Program-made: the position numbers and the translations under genes
Shown: piece after piece, positions 11,501 to 24,038 of the stretch
How positions within the stretch are numbered: position 1 is the stretch's first letter
Layout: each line of letters starts with the position of its first letter
Origin: Nymphaea colorata
Taxonomy: Eukaryota > Streptophyta > Magnoliopsida > Nymphaeales > Nymphaeaceae
Length of the DNA: 64,000 nucleotides
Reading direction: 5' to 3'
Assembly: GCF_008831285.2 (NCBI RefSeq)
Contig: NC_045139.1
Location: 9,945,204-10,009,203 of the forward strand
The notes under the pieces: model-generated
The model's input: only the letters and a program-made list of their open reading frames with translations
What the model was told of the DNA's origin: nothing
The model's database searches: none

Positions 11501-13055
11501 AACAATGGATAGAAGATATACAGATGAGGAAATTTTTTACTGGTTAGTAGATGGTCCAATGCATTAATAATTACTTAATTAGAAAGCATTCCTTAAAAGA
11601 AATAAAAGGTTGTACCTGGTTGTTAATGTTAAGATATATACGTAAATACACATATCTTTCAGGTTTATGTGCATACCTATATTTAATATGATAATTCTTA
11701 TATAGGACTTTTTGTTTTTTTTTAGTTTTATTTCTTTTATTTTCATCCTCTATTCCTTTGTTAAGAGATGTTGGAGTTCCCAACGTCTACACTTCTAGCC
11801 GTTGAGTCCTCCAACAGCTCTTCAATGTCTTATTTAAACCCCTTGTAACATATTCTTAAATGAGGCTGTTTACAGCCCTTATTTTCTTCATTCACTCGTG
11901 AGACTCTTGTTGGGCCTTGGTGCCCCTTGTGGTGTGTTCTTCTTGGTTAGGCCTTAGTGCCTGTTTATTGGTTAGGCCCTGTTTATTGTTTAGGCCTTAG
12001 TGCCTGTTTCGTAAGTTTGCTGCTGCTGTTGACAGCAGATTTTGGGGCCTTGGTGCCATTTCTCTTTAAGTTGCTTTTTACTTTGTTATCAGCTTGGATT
12101 TGTGCACGGTTTGTCTCTTTATTGAAGAAATTTGGGTGTTGTGTTGTACCCTGTTGAACATCTTGCGCCTTAATGCCCTGTTTGACTTCTTGCTGAAGGA
12201 TCTTTTGGTATTGTGCTCTTGGTTGAGAGAGTTCCAGAAATTGACGTTTCCTAGGTGAAAGATTTTTAGGATAGTGCAACAAAGTGACCTAGCAAAATCT
12301 GTGAAGGACCTGCCATCTAAATACAATCTAAGGTGGTGAAATGCTAGCTTATAGCATTTAGCTCGTTCAGCACACTGCCAACATTTTGCTTGTATAAATG
12401 CTGCAATGGTCCCATCAATTCCTTAAAGCAGCTGCATAAATCATAGAGGTTCATACTTGTTCATTGATGGAACTGAGAAATATATGCAAAATGATTACCA
12501 TGGTTATGGAAAAATTGCTAGATCCTACACCGAGTTACTTTTTTACCATATACCTTGTTACCCCAAAATGATGATGTAGCACCCCACGCAATGGCTATGT
12601 AACATGGACTCACTTGGGGTCTTGGACGTACACACACCCACACATTGCAAGGTGGCAATACCCAAGCATATAACTTTTCCTTTTCTTTTCTTTTTTTTGT
12701 GATCATTTTTTGTAAAAATTACTACAGATTATGTGACCAACCCAGAAGTGTTGTCTACACACTTGGAAAGTTACGTTGTTCAATTTAGCTTGAGGAGGCA
12801 AGGCTCCAATCTGTTCTGGTGTTCTTGTTCTTTTTGTCCTAATATGCAGTCCGTGAACATGTTGGAGCCTTGTGCAGCATCATTTTAGCAAGTTACACTA
12901 AATTGTTTGATACTGTGGCGATCTTCTATATGTTCACAGTTCTTTACAATTCAATGTCTGCTTATGATGATGAATACTGCTGGGATTTGTGTGTTGTTGA
13001 ACCACGATTCCTCTGTGCATACCTTGCTGGAAACTTGTTGGGACGGCAATATGCT

Positions 13056-13088
<33 letters not shown>

Positions 13089-13560
13089 GGAGAGAGAGGT
13101 TTAGTTAACGATATCAAACTGTGTTTCTTGTTATTCCTTATTCCTACAGTCTGCAGGTTTCTATTCTCGTCGCTACCTACAATCCTATATTGTTTAACTT
13201 TCCATATGCTTTTAGCTAAAACAAGGACTTGCATGGGATAATCTCTTATCCCAGTCATGAACAAGGGAGAATCTAGTATTTATCAATCAATGGTTTAATA
13301 TGATCCTCGTAAATTAGAAGTTTGCCTTTGTAATTTAAACATAGGGGCAACTTTAAGACTTGCCGATTACTTTTGGAGATGTTGGTAAAGTTGAGTAATG
13401 GTGATGTTGGTAAAGTTGAGTAATGGTGGATATTACTCATCAGTCTAGTGTGTGCGTCAAAGTGGTGACTAACTATTCTCTTTCTGGTGGATACTACAGA
13501 GGCCTTAGCTTCATCTTGTTGTAACTTGTAAGAGCGGTGCCCCCATTTTGTTGGTGAATT

Positions 13561-13614
<54 letters not shown>

Positions 13615-14792
13615 CGTGGGTATCCTCACTCTAGCTGCACCTGCACCTATGCTTTTTTGGAAAATGCTGCATCTGCGCCTACATCTACAACCGTATTTGC
13701 ACCCCATGCCTGTGACGTAGGTCAGTTTACTTTTGTCATCTAACTACTAGTTTTCCATGATCGATTGGTTAATTTTATGTTAATCTTGAAAGTGATGACT
13801 GGCATCTTCTTACCTTTCAAGAAATTGTCATGAGTGAATTTCTATACGGGTCACTTTTCTCTCGTGGCATGCTTCTCTATGGATCCGTCAAAGATTCCTC
13901 ACATGTCTAAATCTGTTAACAAACTTTAAATTTTCAACAATCATCATATGTCGTGCAAAGTATTTTCTTTTCTTTTCTTTTTTTTTTTTGGTTTACCTAT
14001 CTATCTTGAAGGACTACTAATTCTTGGAAGCGAGACAAAAGAGAGTCCCAAGTGACCCTCTTTATGTGGTGTGCCTCCTGAAGTTCACTAAATATGATTT
14101 TTTTTTTTTTTACATAGAATCTTTGGCATGATAGAAGAATGTGTTATGTGAAATGAATTTCAGTGTTGTGTTTTTTGTGTTTGTTCTTCACTGCCAGCAT
14201 AGATCCACTTAGGTGATTGCTGGATACTGCAGTAACTACAGTTAACAAGTTTCCATGTTTTATCCAGATATGATTTTCCGTGGAGTCTTACAAAATTCAT
14301 TCCTTTCTATGGAGGCGCAGAGTACCATGATTACCACCACTATGTTGGAGGACTAAGCCAAAGCAATTTTGCTTCTGTTTTTACGTACTGTGACTACATC
14401 TATGGAACTGATAAGGTTAGTGACTGTCATTTCTCCGGTAACTTTAAATTCAATCGACTGGTGATTGCTAGGGACACACATGTTTGAATATTTGTCATTT
14501 CGTGATTTACTAATTGATTATTGTATTTGGTTACTTGATGAAACAAATTTTACTTATTGTTGTCGACTTCTCTAGGGTTATCGGTACCATCGGTATCAGA
14601 AAGCACAGCTAGGAAAGGTAAGACTTTCTATTACTTTTATTAATTACATTGCTTTAGTGTTTTATAGAAATTATATTGTACTGATTTTGATTTTCTCGAA
14701 CGGATGAAATGCTCTTGTAGATGAAAGATATCTCGTTTGGAGAAGTAAATGGAAAATCTAACAAAGCAGACCAGGACCCAAAATCTCAGTAA
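8563..14792 (+). CDS. SMO1: Sterol 4-alpha-methyl oxidase (methylsterol monooxygenase), SMO1 type
   Basis: The five coding exons are 8563-8892, 9022-9344, 14268-14415, 14576-14617 and 14721-14792. They join in phase to give 304 residues, close to the roughly 300 usual for plant SMO1. The enzyme is a membrane-bound di-iron oxygenase of the ER that oxidises the C-4 methyl group of 4,4-dimethyl sterols during phytosterol synthesis. The three His motifs are present: HRWMH (145-149), HHVHH (158-162) and HDYHH (238-242). Hydrophobic segments lie near residues 30-55, 85-105 and 180-207. The start was chosen because MLPYQT aligns with the family N-terminus. A ctccaacag acceptor at 8510 suggests a leader intron. 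Introns are short except intron 2 (4.9 kb), which holds repeats and an LTR-like fossil. Assignment to SMO1 rather than SMO2 rests on overall resemblance to Arabidopsis SMO1 proteins. Confidence 0.93.
11769..12282 (+). mobile_element. LTR-like fossil in intron 2 of the sterol oxidase gene
   Basis: The segment begins tgttggagttcccaac, resembling the start of Copia-type LTRs, and contains a promoter-like tatttaaa, an AATGAGGC-type region and several short imperfect GGCCTTAGTGCC-like repeats. A possible end is gtgcaaca. No internal genes adjoin it, so it may be a solo LTR. A clear target duplication was not found, so the boundaries and family are tentative. It is an old, broken copy. Confidence 0.4.
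13054..13100. repeat. (TA)n(GA)n compound microsatellite
   Basis: About eight TA units run directly into about fourteen GA units. It lies within intron 2 of the sterol oxidase gene. Confidence 0.9.
13378..13428. repeat. 25-bp tandem duplication
   Basis: Two identical units of atgttggtaaagttgagtaa plus five bases stand head to tail, inside intron 2 of the sterol oxidase gene. Confidence 0.85.
13565..13610. repeat. (TG)n microsatellite
   Basis: About 23 TG units inside intron 2 of the sterol oxidase gene. Confidence 0.95.
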
Positions 14793-16190
14793 TGATAACT
14801 TGAGCGGAGGCTGTTCAAATGTCTTGCTACCTGTTCTTGAAGTTTGGCCCAGTCGTCCGTCCTTTTTGTATCTGTTTAATGTTTTCAGCATTTGTATGTC
14901 CTGTAGTGCAAAACTGTTGTTTCAAACTGTTCCAGTTTGAATATATAGATGGCTTCTCAGTTATCATTGTCATACGTGGTGGTTCATTTGCTATTTAGTG
15001 AGTGAACTATCTCCTAGGGCGATGCTGGAACTTGGTTGATGCATGTGCCTCATGAATTTGCTGGGGTGTTTCAACGTGGCACCTTAACTAGCCTACCTTT
15101 AAATGTCTTTAGTATCTTTTTAACATCCAAGTGGATATTTTTAAGTACAAATGCACCTTGTTGCTAAAGTGTCAACTCGAGATACTGGAGACTGACTGGA
15201 GGATTATACATTTCAAGCCTATCGAAAGAATAGGGTTATAATGAAGTAACCAAACTTGAATTGGAAGTCGTGTCTCTATGGAGTGAACTGAGTGGTTGCT
15301 TGTTCAAGCATTTTTGTTTACAAATATCTTCTTCGTGTGCATGAAAATAATGGATATTCAAAATGCCCTTGATGCCTTTGCTGATTGCATCGCGGCAGTT
15401 TACGTGCATAAATCACAGGATACGTTGTCTTTCATAGGCCCCGCGTGTTTGAACAGCATCGAGCCTTACACGCGTTACTGTTTCGGTTCGTGCCAGGAGC
15501 ATCGAATTAATTAATGCTTGGTTCTCTGACTGGATTTGAGTTTCTTACATTCAAGAACGGCTGCCTTGTGCCCGTCCAACATCTAATCCTTCATATGTTT
15601 TACCTTTTTTATCTTCACAATCAAGTTTCTTAAGCAATACATACTATAAGACTCTGCAACACCAGATAGCTCAAGCCTACCATATAGCTCACGGAGGCCC
15701 ACCAGATTCATTTGGATCTGCATCACATCATTTTTTATTTAAATTTGAAAAAAAGGAAAGCATCTTAGATTTAGATTTAATTATTTGTTGGGAAGATTAT
15801 CATTGTAATCTTATCAAAATCAGGTCGTTATTTAATTGGGCAAGTTTACCCCGCATGGTTTTGTACTTCAGTTTTTACTTTCCATCTACAAGTAATTAAC
15901 ACAAAAGGAAGGGGGGAGCAGGCCTTCAACTTTTATTGCAAAAAAATGATTAATTACAACAAAAAAATTTTCACTCTCTAAGGATACCATCATTTCCAGT
16001 ACATGAGACGGCTTGGGTCCCAGTCTTCATCCCCTACCCTTCCTTCTTTAAAAACCAGAATCACCAGAGCAGCACAAAACCTTGTGACAGCTTTCCACTG
16101 CAGGTCGAGTATTTGTTAGTTTAACTTGATCAGCTTCCATTTTGATGTGCATAAAACGATCTGCCGCAGGTATTACTCCCTCCACCATTC
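14793..16190. other. 3' flank of sterol oxidase gene, no further gene seen
   Basis: AT-rich sequence with the presumed 3' UTR of the sterol oxidase gene. No conserved open frame was recognised up to the LINE. Confidence 0.55.
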
Positions 16191-16199
16191 TGCTCATCC

Positions 16200-19100
16200 A
16201 ATTTTTCCAGCGCCTATTGGGCCTAACACAATTTTATCTTGACCTGCCTCAATCTTACTCGAATACAGGATAAGAACCCAGTTCTCAGAAAACAAGCAGC
16301 AGACTCCATAGATGAATTTCCAAGTTTTCCTCTTCACCAACCCAGTAAAGATCCTCTTTCGACCGTCAGTCCAAGAAACAATGTTGACATTATGAAGTAT
16401 ACTATCTCAGAAATGCCACTTTGCTGGGAAAAAGCCAAGGTGAATCCATTCTTCTACTGTATTTCTGCTCAACCAATTTAGATCAATTTTTTGGTACTGC
16501 TCCTTGCAAAGCTGCCACCGCCCTTTGGAGCTACCATATCTCATCTCCTCAGCTGCGTGCTTTCTTTCATTTCTAATGCGCCATACAAACCAGATGACCA
16601 AATAGTAAGTAAGCTTCCACAAAACTGCCCACATTTCCCCCTTCAGTTTGCACCTACACCACCATCTCAGGACTTGAGGCCTTGTTTAACATTGTTAGCT
16701 TTGGGAGGAGGCTGATTGAAATTCTCTGCTATCAAACTCCGAAAGTGTTGAGTAAATAGACATTTGAAGAATAAGTGATTTTCATTTTCCATAGCTTTAT
16801 GATAGAATTCACACTAAGACGCTAACTAGATCCCAAAGTGCTTCAGCCTAGAACCTGTCATCAGCCAACCTTCACACTCAATGTATACTGTCCAAACTGC
16901 TCTGCGAATCCCATGTTTCACCCAAAGGTTGCTCCTCCATTGCTCTTCAGGCTCTTTTCTTCTGATGTGCTCCTAAATCATCTTTCTCTGAATTTCAGCA
17001 ATTTACATACCGGCCCAGATCAACTTATCAGGCTAGGCCCCTATCTAAGGTCAGCCCTCTAGCATCAAGTCGGAGGCTACTCAAAACTCAAAAGGCTAAT
17101 CATAGTTCTGTCCTCTTGATGCACCACCTACTCCACCGTAGTTTCTTTGTTTAGGTTTTCATTTAGTGGGTTAGAAACACTTATGTCCTCCACTAAAGGG
17201 GCACCATTTCATCTGTCGTACCAGACTTTAGCTAATTTTCCATTATGCACTTGCCAAGAAACCTCATTACTTATGGTCATCCATTCTGTCAGATTGATTT
17301 CCATACAAAAAACACTGAGAGAAAGTAGAATTACTCCACATACTATGTTTTCTTATGTATTTCTCCTTGACATAGTTGACCTAGATATTGTTAAAATTGA
17401 TAGCACAACAAGGTAGAAAAGCTAGACAAGCTTGATTTACTTCATGTATTTTCTTGATGCCAGTACGGCCCTCTTTAATAGGGAGACAAGTCTTCGCCCA
17501 TTTGATTAAGTGTGCTCTGCGCATGGTTTGTCATCACCCCATAGGAAAGGAGCACATAAGCTATCAACTTTAAACATGAATTTGGATGGGAGGTGGAAGA
17601 CCAGACTTCAATACTGTGGGATGGTGGACAGCACTTTTATCAAGCAGAGTCTACCTGCAAAGGAGAGTAATTTTTGTTTCCATAGGCTAAGTCTCTGCCC
17701 AATTCTCATGAGAAGGCCAGACCATTGACTGTGAAGTAGACGTTTATTTTGGAGAGACAATCCCAAATATTTTAGAGAGAGCTCTCCCGACTTCCAACCA
17801 AACAACCTCTTTGCCTCAACATTGTCTACGTTTGTGGTATTGAATCCAACAATCACACTCTTGTTGTTGTTCTTCAAAGACTTCAATTAGCTTGTTGGTG
17901 TTAATCATCATTCTTTGATTATAGTCAATGAACAGCATTAAGTCATTGGCATAAAGAAGAGAGTCTATGCTTTTTCTATGAATCCTAAGGCACATAAGCT
18001 TAATCTTGCGCGAGCCTATAGCTTCTTTGAAACTTCTACCAAATATCTCTGCAACTATAAAAAATAAATAAGATGAGAAGGGACTCCCTTTGCAGCTGGA
18101 ACCAGTCACCCTCCTTACCGTTTAATATGATTGTCATGGATACTGAAAACACAAGGATCATAATCCTTTGAATTCAACCTTCCTCAAACCTCAGTTGTCC
18201 CAACAAGTTCTCCAAGAATGCCCAAGAGACTTTGGCATGTGCTTTGCTCAAATCAATGTTAAGGCATAGAGACTTGTTTTTCCTAGTACCGATGGAGTGA
18301 ACAACTTCCTGGCCTAAAAGGATGCAATCTTGGATGCAACGCTTAGGAAGGGACACACTTTGGTTACTAGTAATGATCCGGCAAAGTATAGGTCTCGTTC
18401 TTTCTACCATGATACAACTCAGGAACTTGGTGCTATTGCAAAGAGATATAGGCCTCAAATTTTGAAATAGCAGTTTCACCTATAATTTTTGGAATCAAAG
18501 CTAGAAGTTTTTTATTAGCTCTGTTAACTAGTTTACCTTTAGCAAAGAAATCTCGAAAGAAAATGGAGATCATCTAGTTTTTTTTGGAAAAGCTTATTTG
18601 GAAATCCATCTGGCCTAAGCACTGAATCTTTGTCTGCTTATAAGACTGCCCACTTGATCTCTTCATCCCATATGGGCGCCATGAGACTCTCATTTTGTTC
18701 GCACTTACTACAGTGTCGTTGATCATGTCTGGATTTAGAATCCCTGTTTCACTTCCTTTCTGTAAGAAATCTTGAAAGCAATGCATGAATGTTTCCATAA
18801 TGTCTTTCTCACTGTCTATTTTCTGATCATTGACTATAACCACAGCTATCTGAATTCTCCTTCTACTTTTCATTGATTCATGGAAGAATTTAGTATTGGC
18901 ATCTCCACCTTTTAGCCACTTTAGTTGAGATTTTTGACGCCAAAAAGACTCTTCCATGTTTAAAAGTTTCCCAAGAATTTCCTTGCAATTCTTTTCATTA
19001 AAGCAATATGGCATCCCCTTTCTACCTCAATCTGATATTCCAAGAGTTGACTACGACAATCCTCAATCTGTTTGCGCGAAACCCTTGGGAGAACTTGTTG

Positions 19101-19640
19101 GCTCATCCACCGATTTTATCTTTGGTCCTTTCTAGTTTTTTGAATATGCGAATCAAAGGAGAGCCATCAACTTCTCTTGCCAGCATTGCTCCTCTAACCA
19201 ATAATTATAGAACCTGAAACAAGCCTTACCATGTGACCAACTTTGGCTCTTCCTAGAGCTACGCAAAAATGGATTATGATTCGAACAATTTTGAGGAAGG
19301 ATAAGAAACTCATTCAAATCAAACATGTGTTCAATCCACAAAGCCAAGACCATGCAATGACCGAACCTGCTCATAATATTCCCCTCACCCAACCTGTTGC
19401 TGCTCCAAGTATAGGATGCTGTGGAGTTATAAATTTCTATCAGATTATAGCAATTGATGAAATTAGAGAACGTATGGCTGGCTGCCTAAGCGGGAGATGC
19501 TCTTGTTTTATCCTGCTTGTTGCCCACAGCATTAAAGTTGCCAACACATATGACTGAGTCTTCAATTCCAGTAATTGTCTTGGAGTTCCAGGAGTTGCTA
19601 CTTCCAAATCTGAAATCGGTGTCTAAATACACACCAATAG
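16200..19640 (-). mobile_element. 5'-truncated, inactive LINE (L1-type non-LTR retrotransposon)
   Basis: Reading on the minus strand from about 19640 downwards gives, in family order: the end of an APE-type endonuclease (VICVGNFNAV near 19525, matching the usual GDFNA block), the linker with [13 protein letters not shown] (about 18900), reverse transcriptase blocks RPISLCN (about 18450) and LNIDLSKAHAKV (about 18250), the GSPFSSYLFF block (about 18080), the catalytic core as YAND instead of ADD (about 17945), LKYLGLSL (about 17780), and a C-terminal part near 16400-16630. The frame shifts and stops several times, the catalytic Asp pair is damaged, and the start of the endonuclease is missing. 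No clear A-tail or target duplication was found. This is an old dead copy. Confidence 0.88.
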
Positions 19641-20154
19641 CCAGAAAAAAATTCTAGTGTCCAAAGTATATGTAGTTGATATATATGTAAATATTCCTCC
19701 TAGCTAGCTTAGTTCAACCTTATTTGCAAATTGTTGAACCAGAATTCTTCATTTTTTTTCCCTTGAGTGTCTTCTTTAGTTAAAATCTTGTGATGATATC
19801 CAGGACCCCAGTCAATGCCCAAATCACAGATGATAGTTTCAATCGAGTTGAGAAGGACAAGGAATCCGTGGAAGCTTTTGAATACATCAGTTACATCTTC
19901 TTCATGCAAGGCTGGTCAGCCAGAAAGTTGGAGAGCGACTAAAGAAGAAGACTCGCTGTTGCTTCACCTCAAAGGAAACCCACTTTCTCGGCACACGGCA
20001 TGAGTGGCAAGAAAAAGTGGTGCTTATTTAGATGTTGGTTCCATTTTAACCGTAGAAATGTTCATACTTATCCTCGCAGATTAGCTTTTTCTTGTCATCT
20101 TGGATTGAAACAGAGAAACCAAAGTTCATTTCTCAATGACTTTCTCATGTAGGT
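19641..20154. other. Stretch beyond the LINE 5' end, no gene seen
   Basis: Short open frames occur on both strands here, but none shows a recognisable domain. Confidence 0.45.
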
Positions 20155-20800
20155 GGGCGTGTCTTTTGGACGACACCCTCATAAAGAGTTGCCTTGAAAA
20201 ATTTGGTTTTGTGAAAAAAACGAGGTTTTAATCAATTTTGTTTTAATTGGTTGGTGCATTTGGACGGCACGCTTAAATTAAGGCCAGAATTTGTCTCGGG
20301 CTGGGCGCAGCCCATGACTATGGCTTGGCCCCCACCCCAACTACCCAAAACCTAGGCACAGGTGCCGTCCACCTCGGCTGGGCCTAGTTAAAATAAAAAC
20401 TATATATATTTTTATATAAAATAATTTATAAATATAATTAATCATAATATATATATATATATATATATTACAGTAATAAGAAAAAGTAAAATATTGAGCT
20501 GAGTCGGGTTAGGCGGCCCGAAGCTCAGCTTCTTGAATTCAAGCCTAAGCCCGAGTCGGGCCAAGAACCAGGAAAGGGTGTCCAGTCCTATGCTCATCCT
20601 TAGCTTAAATTGAATAAATTTTATTGTGAACAATTAACTTGAGAGAAACCAAGATTATTCAATTCCTCTTAAAAACAAGGTTTTCTCAAAATGGACTTTT
20701 AACAAACTCTGATTTTGGTTCCAAAAAAAATTGTTTTGGAAGTAAAAGACTGTTTTGCCTCCAAAAATCTGTTTTTAGAGTGTCATTCAAACACTATCAA
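20155..20800. mobile_element. Older TIR-like repeat split by a nested element
   Basis: The left end (gtgtcttttggacgacacc, near 20158) and the reverse complement of the right end (gtgtttgaatgacactct, near 20779-20796) are similar. Removing the inner hAT-like element at 20279-20602 and one target copy leaves about 310 bp, a usual size for a small non-autonomous TIR element. The ends have diverged enough that boundaries and superfamily are uncertain. Confidence 0.4.
20271..20610 (-). mobile_element. hAT-like non-autonomous element with perfect 8-bp TSD
   Basis: Identical gcttaaat repeats at 20271-20278 and 20603-20610 flank a 324-bp segment that begins taagg and ends ccttag-like (catcctta). Inside are GGGC- and CGGGC-rich ends around an AT-rich core with a TA run. 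Read on the minus strand, the end and AT core resemble the element at 26357-26752, so the two belong to one family in opposite orientation. No coding capacity is seen. Confidence 0.78.
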
Positions 20801-20861
20801 GAAATCAACCAATGAGGGGCTTGGTCCCTATGTCACATGTTAGGTGCGGCTAGGGTAGAAT

Positions 20862-22387
20862 ATATATATATATATATATATTCTCATTTTATTTGTCTAT
20901 ATCGTTAGTATCAAGAGTACCTTTTATCTCATACAAATTTCAAAGTTTTATTAAATAAAATGAAGGAATAAAAACAAAAAGGGCAAAAAAGATGAGGAAA
21001 AAGATAAAGAGAAAAAAAAAAGGAAAAAGGAAAAAACAATAGTGGGTGGCACCCAACTCAGTCAAACTGAGTCGGGTGCCATGTCAAGTCGCACCCTAGT
21101 GAGTCGTGTGCTTCATTAGTTTTGGTGTGACTTAGCTTTAGCTTGGTCCCCTGGCTTCACTATGCTCTTGCCTTCTTTTAGTTATTTCTGGTCGCTCATG
21201 ATTTTTTTTCGTTTTGTGAGTGCTTTTACTACTTGCAAAGCCCACAAAGCACTCGCAAAGCATAAAGTCTTAGCTTACTTGTTTTGCTTTGTGCAAGACA
21301 CACTTTTTGTTTTTCACTTTGTAATGTTTCACAAAGCTTTGCAGTACTGAGCCTAGAAATAGCCACAAGTCCATTACCTGAACCGCCTACTCCTACCCTA
21401 AAAATCCTGACTTTCTCCATTCCTTAAAAAACTTTTCTTGGATAAGCTTCACCTACAATCAAACACTCCCCAGGTACTCGAATCCAGATCTAGCTCGGAG
21501 GCCTTGAACAGACCTACCAAGGCATATAGCAGAGGTTCTAGAGATTTCTTTTTCCCTTGTTTATCCAACAAAATGGGGTGACATCGATTCTGAGTTGCAA
21601 ACACGAGCTAAAAATGATGAGAACTTTTCTTTCAGAAAATTATTCTGAAATAATAATGACTAGCAACGAGAGAAAAGCCAAAGAAGCCGATGGAGTGTAA
21701 TTCAAGGCAAAAGAACATGCGAGGAAGAAACCCGCTACCATAGAAACAAACACAAGCTGCTTTCACGACTCATTTGCTTTAGCGAATGGAACTGATATAG
21801 TGTTTCGTTCCAGCAAAATCCAAATAACTATACACCGTGATATCTGCGTTACAGTGTTCATTATGACAAACATCCAACATCCAAAAGACAAATTACTTTA
21901 GAACTATACAACATATATATATCATCATGAATCTTTTTGGGTATTGTATTCGATGCCAGTTATGACATTGTAGCAGGTGGCACTGCAGTAGTCTGGAAAA
22001 TTTTAGAACTTGATGTTGACCTGCATCATCAATTACATAACATGTCATTTTTCTTATACAGGATACGCTGTGAGTGAAGGACTTGTCATTTTCCAAGCAT
22101 CCAAGGTGATCATTTTCTTCTAGTGATCATTTTCTTCTTTAGTGAGTCCTCATTTTACTACTTAAATGGGGATATCTAAGTAGAGTTGAAGGGAATAACA
22201 ATAAGTTCACTCACACCCCAAAAAAAGGTAAAAGAAAGGAGGTTTCGACTTCACTTAGGCGGTGGGGTTCCCTCCCTTCATGGACTTCATTTGGTTCAAA
22301 AGGACAATCTATTTATGAATGATTTTCTGGCTGCATTAAATCTGGAGAATCCTTTTCCTATTTGAAAGCGTGCATTTTTCCTGTAAG
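20862..22387. other. No gene seen
   Basis: It holds a TA run at 20862-20882, an A-rich stretch near 20960-21035 and scattered short open frames without family signatures. Confidence 0.5.
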
Positions 22388-22570
22388 CAGGGGCGGAACC
22401 AGGATTTTTTCTAGGGTCGGGCCAAGACGATTCGCGGGCCGGGCCAAAAGGAGCAACGAGGAGCGACCGGTCGGGTCAAACTAAAAAAATTTGATTTTTT
22501 CAATGTAAAAAAAAAAATTCCTGCGCTCACCCGGGCCATGGCCCGGGCGGCCCCCGAATCGTCTTGCAAT
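22388..22570. mobile_element. Fragment of GGGGCGGA-type TIR repeat
   Basis: It starts caggggcggaaccaggattt, matching the end motif of the element at 23839-24030, followed by a GC-rich segment, an A-run and a cccgggccatggcccggg palindrome. The matching right end is not seen, so it is partial or rearranged. Confidence 0.5.
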
Positions 22571-23830
22571 TAAGTGCCAGAAAGTTAACATGATCTTCCA
22601 AAAATCCTACCGATGAGAATTTGGAGAGAAAGGGGATAATGTATGATTATCATGTGTCATTTATTTGGTTGTTACACTACCAAAAAATGGTTATTTTCAG
22701 TGAAATTACATACTCAGGATGAAGCTTTGTGATAAGAACGAGGGTTAAAGGTACAGGTTACAACCTCTTTTTTTTTTTTTTGGGTAGATTTGAAATCGAG
22801 TGCTGTTTGTTTACTACGTGAGATCCACACAAAAGGGACTTCAAATCAGCCTTAATACATCTCAAACACATCCTTAAGCTGATTGGCTTCAGTAACAAGT
22901 CTAACAATTCTGTCCTTAAAATTGGAGCATTCATGAAACTCTGCTCATAAATATGCTCAAAATTTTTAACGCAAATTCATCATACTTAAACAAATTTGTT
23001 ACTGCTGTCAAAACACTTCTACAAACGTTTAGATCTTAAACAATCCATTCATGTGAGAAGAGCACTGTGAGAATTTTATCTGATGAAATAAAAAGGATTC
23101 AGAGTGTCAGGGTAGTTAAGAACTCGCAGGCATGATATATATATATATACATATACGATTCTGGATATGGAACCAGTTGTCGGTGCCAATCTCAGACCTG
23201 ACAGAGCTGACACTATTTTTTAACTACCACGTACAGCAAATGGCAGGCTCCTTTTCTCCTATTTTTCTTCTCTTCTGAACACAACTTTTCCCACTTGCTT
23301 GAAGCTGTCCATTTTTCAAAAATAAAAGTGAAAATATTTTATGTAATTACAAAATTTCAGAAAAACTTTAAGAACACGATTTAAATCGGCCGATATTTAA
23401 AACGCTGCGTCTATCCGGTTACAAGTTTTCAATATCGGCCGATATTTATGCCGACTTGCTGAAGTTGAGGAGTCACCTTTACTTTACAACATAAATGAAG
23501 ATGGGGAGGAACGCATTGCCCAGACTGTTTGGTGAAACTGAAGAGGGAAATTTGGTGCGCTCCTGATGTATGCAATTGACTGCACGAATGTGATGTGGTC
23601 TGAACGAGTTGGTTTCCCACTTGGAACAAGAAAAAAAAAGGCGGAGAGACTGAGGAATTTCCGTATGTAAAGTGACGCACACGCTTGACTCATTGTTCTA
23701 GTCGCAACTATCGGAGACATTTTGTCTTCCTTGAACAACTAAATGCTTATATAATAAATTGTATAGAATTTTAGAATGACATGATTCTACTTTAATCAGA
23801 GGAGCGTTGTGAAGATGCATGTAGAGACTT
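22571..23830. other. No gene seen
   Basis: AT-rich DNA with a short TA run near 23138-23148. The minus-strand open frames at 23429-23738 overlap one another in different frames and show no domain. Confidence 0.5.
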
Positions 23831-24038
23831 ATTGATTACAGGGGCGGAGGGAGGGGGGGGGCGCCTAGGCCATGGCCCTACCCCGACCAATGAAAAAAAA
23901 AATTACATTGAAAAAAATAAAATTTTTTAATTGCACCATGTATTTTTTTTATTTAAATTCAGTTGGCCATACCCAGATTCAAAGGTTGGACTGTCAGTCC
24001 GTCCTTGAACAAAATCCTGGTTCTGCCCTGATTAATTA
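23831..24038. mobile_element. Small hAT-like MITE
   Basis: A 192-bp segment (23839-24030) begins caggggcgga and ends ttctgccctg. The outer bases are inverted repeats of the CAGGG type common in hAT elements. The flanks attgatta (23831-23838) and attaatta (24031-24038) are 8-bp direct repeats with one mismatch. The interior is AT-rich and non-coding. The slight decay of TIRs and target copies suggests moderate age. Confidence 0.72.

Noticed and set aside
12870-13241. A 123-codon + frame in intron 2 of the sterol oxidase gene
   Set aside because: It reads through a TA/GA microsatellite, lacks any family signature and lies within an intron whose flanking exons join in phase.
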